DNA of 7,326 bases from the NCBI GenBank assembly GCA_017457545.1, contig JAFTHF010000209.1, positions 1 through 7,326 on the forward strand, given 5' to 3'. The translations under genes were made by a program, and so were the position numbers. Shown one piece after another: positions 5,351-7,326 of this stretch. Within the stretch, counting starts at the first letter, position 1, and each line of letters starts with the position of its first letter. Source of the DNA: Clostridia bacterium (GTDB lineage Bacteria; Bacillota_A; Clostridia; Oscillospirales; CAG-272). A model generated the notes under the pieces. It was not told the DNA's origin, did no database searches, and saw nothing but the letters and a program-made list of their open reading frames with translations.

Positions 5351-7326
5351 ATGGAAAATTTACTTAAATATTCGTCATCTGCAAAGGTTTTTGAGGAGGC
5401 TTTACCCTTAGGTAACGGTCAGCTAGGTGCAATGGTATACGGCCGTACAGATAAAGAAAGAATTTCACTTAATCACGATACACTTTGGTCAGGAAAGCCC
5501 GGTCAGCAAATGGTAGATACAGCTTATGAAGCAAATGAACTTGCAAAAAAGCTTGTGCTTGAGGGTAGAAATAATGATGCTCAGTGGGAGCTTGAAAAAG
5601 GCTTTTCGGGAACGTGGCTCAATTCATATCTTTATCTCGGTACCCTTTATATTACAAGAGTAGGCTCTAGTGCAGCTCCTTCAAATTATCTTCGTACCCT
5701 TGACCTTGAAAATTCGATTGTTAATGTTAAATATTCCGAGGACGGAATTGATTTTGAAAGAGAATATTTTGTTTCATTTCCTGACAACTGCATGATGGTT
5801 AAGCTTCATTCCTCAAAGCCTGTTACTTACGAGCTTACAGGAGACTGTATCGGTAAGAGCGCTGTCTCAGCTGCAAAGGATAAGCTTTATCTTGTTGGCG
5901 AATGTCCCTCACAGATTGCACCAGAATACGCAAGTCACGAAAAGCCTATTATATATGATGGTGACGGCGTAAAGGTAACCGGTATTGCTAAGGTTGTATG
6001 TGACGGAAAAAGTGAATATCAGTGGGAAAAGGTTGTAATTAAGGATTCTACAGATGTTACACTTTATTTCTGCGCTGAAACAAGCTTTGTAGCTTTTGAT
6101 AAGCTTCCAGATAAGCCTACATTCAAGCCTTGTCTTGAAAGAGTTGAGAAGCTCAGTGAAAAAAGCTATGATGATATTCGTAAGACACATATTGCTGACG
6201 TAAGCTCACTTTACAATCGTGTTACTGTCGATTTCGGTGGCGAGAAGAGCGAGAAGATGACAAATGAACGTCTCCTTGACGAAAATAAAGATGTGGGACT
6301 TTGCGAGCTTCTTTACAATTTTGGAAGATATCTTATTATTGCGTCTTCCCGTGAGGGCTCTAAGGCTACTAACCTTCAGGGTATCTGGAATGAAAAGTTT
6401 TATGCTGCCTGGTCCTCCAACTATACTGTGAACATCAACACAGAAATGAACTATTGGCCGGTTCGTATGTCCAATCTTGTAAGCTGTAATCTTCCTATGG
6501 TTGAATTAGTTTCTAATGTAAGCAAAAACGGTGTTGAGACAGCAAAGCATTTTTATCATGCTAAGGGATTTACTTCTCACCACACTATTGACCTTTGGGC
6601 AAATACAACACCCGTTGGTAATAAGAGCGCTGGCTGTGCAGGATATGCATACTGGAATGGTTCTTCGGGTTGGCTTTGCCGTCATCTCTTTGAGCACTAT
6701 GAATATACACTTGATAAGGAATTCCTTGAAAAGACAGCATATCCCATTATGAAGGAATGTGCTATCTTTTATCTTGATATAATGATAGAGAACAATGGAA
6801 AGCTTATCGTTTGCCCATCTACATCACCTGAAAATGCCTTCAATAAGAATGGCTACGGTACATCAACAGCTCTTTACACAGCAATGTCACAGGGTATAGT
6901 TGAGGATCTTTTCAGAAACATTATTACAAGTGCTGAGATTCTTGGCATTGATGATGATTTTGTGAAGGAAGTGAAAGCAAAGTTACCTTTGGTAAATGTT
7001 TATGAAATCGGCTCTGACGGTCAGCTTCTTGAGTATGATGAGGAATACGAGGAAAGAGATATTCACCATAGACATGTATCTCACCTCTATGGTATGTACC
7101 CCGGTACACTTATAACAACCGAAAGCACACCTGAGCTTGCTAATGCTTGCCGTCGTACTCTTGAGAGAAGAGGAGACGAAAGCACAGGCTGGAGCATGGG
7201 CTGGAAGGTTTGTCTCTGGGCTAAGCTTAAGGACGGCGATAGGGCACTTAAGCTTGTAAAGACACAGCTTAAATTTGTTGATCCCACAAATGATGATAAG
7301 GTATGGGATGGTGGTGGAACATACGC
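5351..7326 (+). CDS. GH95 family alpha-L-fucosidase, intracellular (3' end cut by window edge)
   Basis: 658 complete codons are visible and the frame runs off the right edge; family members are about 750-800 residues, so roughly 100 or more are missing. The start ATG has GGAG (5339-5342) eight bases upstream. The N-terminal beta domain has the GH95 signature EALPLGNGQLGAMVYG (16-31) and SLNHDTLWSG (39-48), where H42 replaces the usual Glu. The helical barrel has NLQGIWN followed by NINTEMNYWP (361-370), whose N361 and N363 match the asparagine pair N421/N423 of Bifidobacterium AfcA. E494 in STSPEN matches its acid E566; HRHVSHL (573-579, with H575) and GDESTGWSMGWK (608-619) follow. The catalytic Asp (D766 in AfcA) probably lies in a QIDGNFG motif beyond the window. 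The family cleaves alpha-1,2-L-fucosyl linkages of host and plant glycans (some members are alpha-L-galactosidases). No signal peptide or membrane segment is present, so it should act on imported oligosaccharides. It lies 46 bp after the abrB-like gene without a terminator. Confidence 0.93.
   Translation, partial: MENLLKYSSSAKVFEEALPLGNGQLGAMVYGRTDKERISLNHDTLWSGKPGQQMVDTAYEANELAKKLVLEGRNNDAQWELEKGFSGTWLNSYLYLGTLYITRVGSSAAPSNYLRTLDLENSIVNVKYSEDGIDFEREYFVSFPDNCMMVKLHSSKPVTYELTGDCIGKSAVSAAKDKLYLVGECPSQIAPEYASHEKPIIYDGDGVKVTGIAKVVCDGKSEYQWEKVVIKDSTDVTLYFCAETSFVAFDKLPDKPTFKPCLERVEKLSEKSYDDIRKTHIADVSSLYNRVTVDFGGEKSEKMTNERLLDENKDVGLCELLYNFGRYLIIASSREGSKATNLQGIWNEKFYAAWSSNYTVNINTEMNYWPVRMSNLVSCNLPMVELVSNVSKNGVETAKHFYHAKGFTSHHTIDLWANTTPVGNKSAGCAGYAYWNGSSGWLCRHLFEHYEYTLDKEFLEKTAYPIMKECAIFYLDIMIENNGKLIVCPSTSPENAFNKNGYGTSTALYTAMSQGIVEDLFRNIITSAEILGIDDDFVKEVKAKLPLVNVYEIGSDGQLLEYDEEYEERDIHHRHVSHLYGMYPGTLITTESTPELANACRRTLERRGDESTGWSMGWKVCLWAKLKDGDRALKLVKTQLKFVDPTNDDKVWDGGGTY

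Overview
The window looks like chromosomal DNA from an AT-rich, spore-forming member of the Clostridia, possibly a gut Ruminococcaceae/Oscillospiraceae relative. The evidence is the sporulation pair spmA-spmB, an AbrB-type regulator of the clostridial form (N-terminal AbrB fold plus C-terminal CxxC...CxxC), a Gram-positive RNase J, GGAGG-type ribosome binding sites and sigma-A promoters with 17-bp spacers. The genus call is inference. There is no rRNA, tRNA, CRISPR array or insertion sequence, and no gene-free stretch longer than 300 bases.

Layout from left to right. (1) Positions 1-1425 (+) hold the 3' part of a gene cut by the left edge. The first ~43 visible codons are region 4 of a sigma-70 family (ECF-type) factor, followed in frame by a tail of ~430 residues that is helical/TPR-like and then beta-rich. 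(2) A perfect 14-bp stem at 1427-1460 is a bidirectional terminator shared with the converging RNase J gene. (3) A leftward block follows, in transcription order spmA (4942-4358), spmB (4365-3835), a 91-residue tail-anchored membrane protein (3788-3513) and rnj (3346-1460). rnj also has its own strong promoter at 3507-3479 and a ~125-nt leader with predicted folding. (4) At 4943-5058, a 116-bp divergent control region separates spmA from the AbrB-like gene. A perfect 7-6-7 inverted repeat there has the AbrB gene's -35 box as its right arm. (5) Rightward, the AbrB-like gene (5059-5304) is followed after 46 bp, with no visible terminator, by a GH95 family alpha-L-fucosidase gene (5351 to the right edge, incomplete) that lacks a signal peptide.

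Functionally the centre is a sporulation and transition-state neighbourhood: SpmA/SpmB act in spore core dehydration, AbrB-type proteins control post-exponential genes, and RNase J is a core mRNA decay and processing enzyme. The GH95 gene is catabolic (fucosylated glycans) and may share a transcript with the regulator. The least conventional item is the sigma factor with its very long C-terminal tail. I do not see an unmistakable new multi-gene system; the sigma tail, the operator-like inverted repeat and the folded rnj leader are the best leads.
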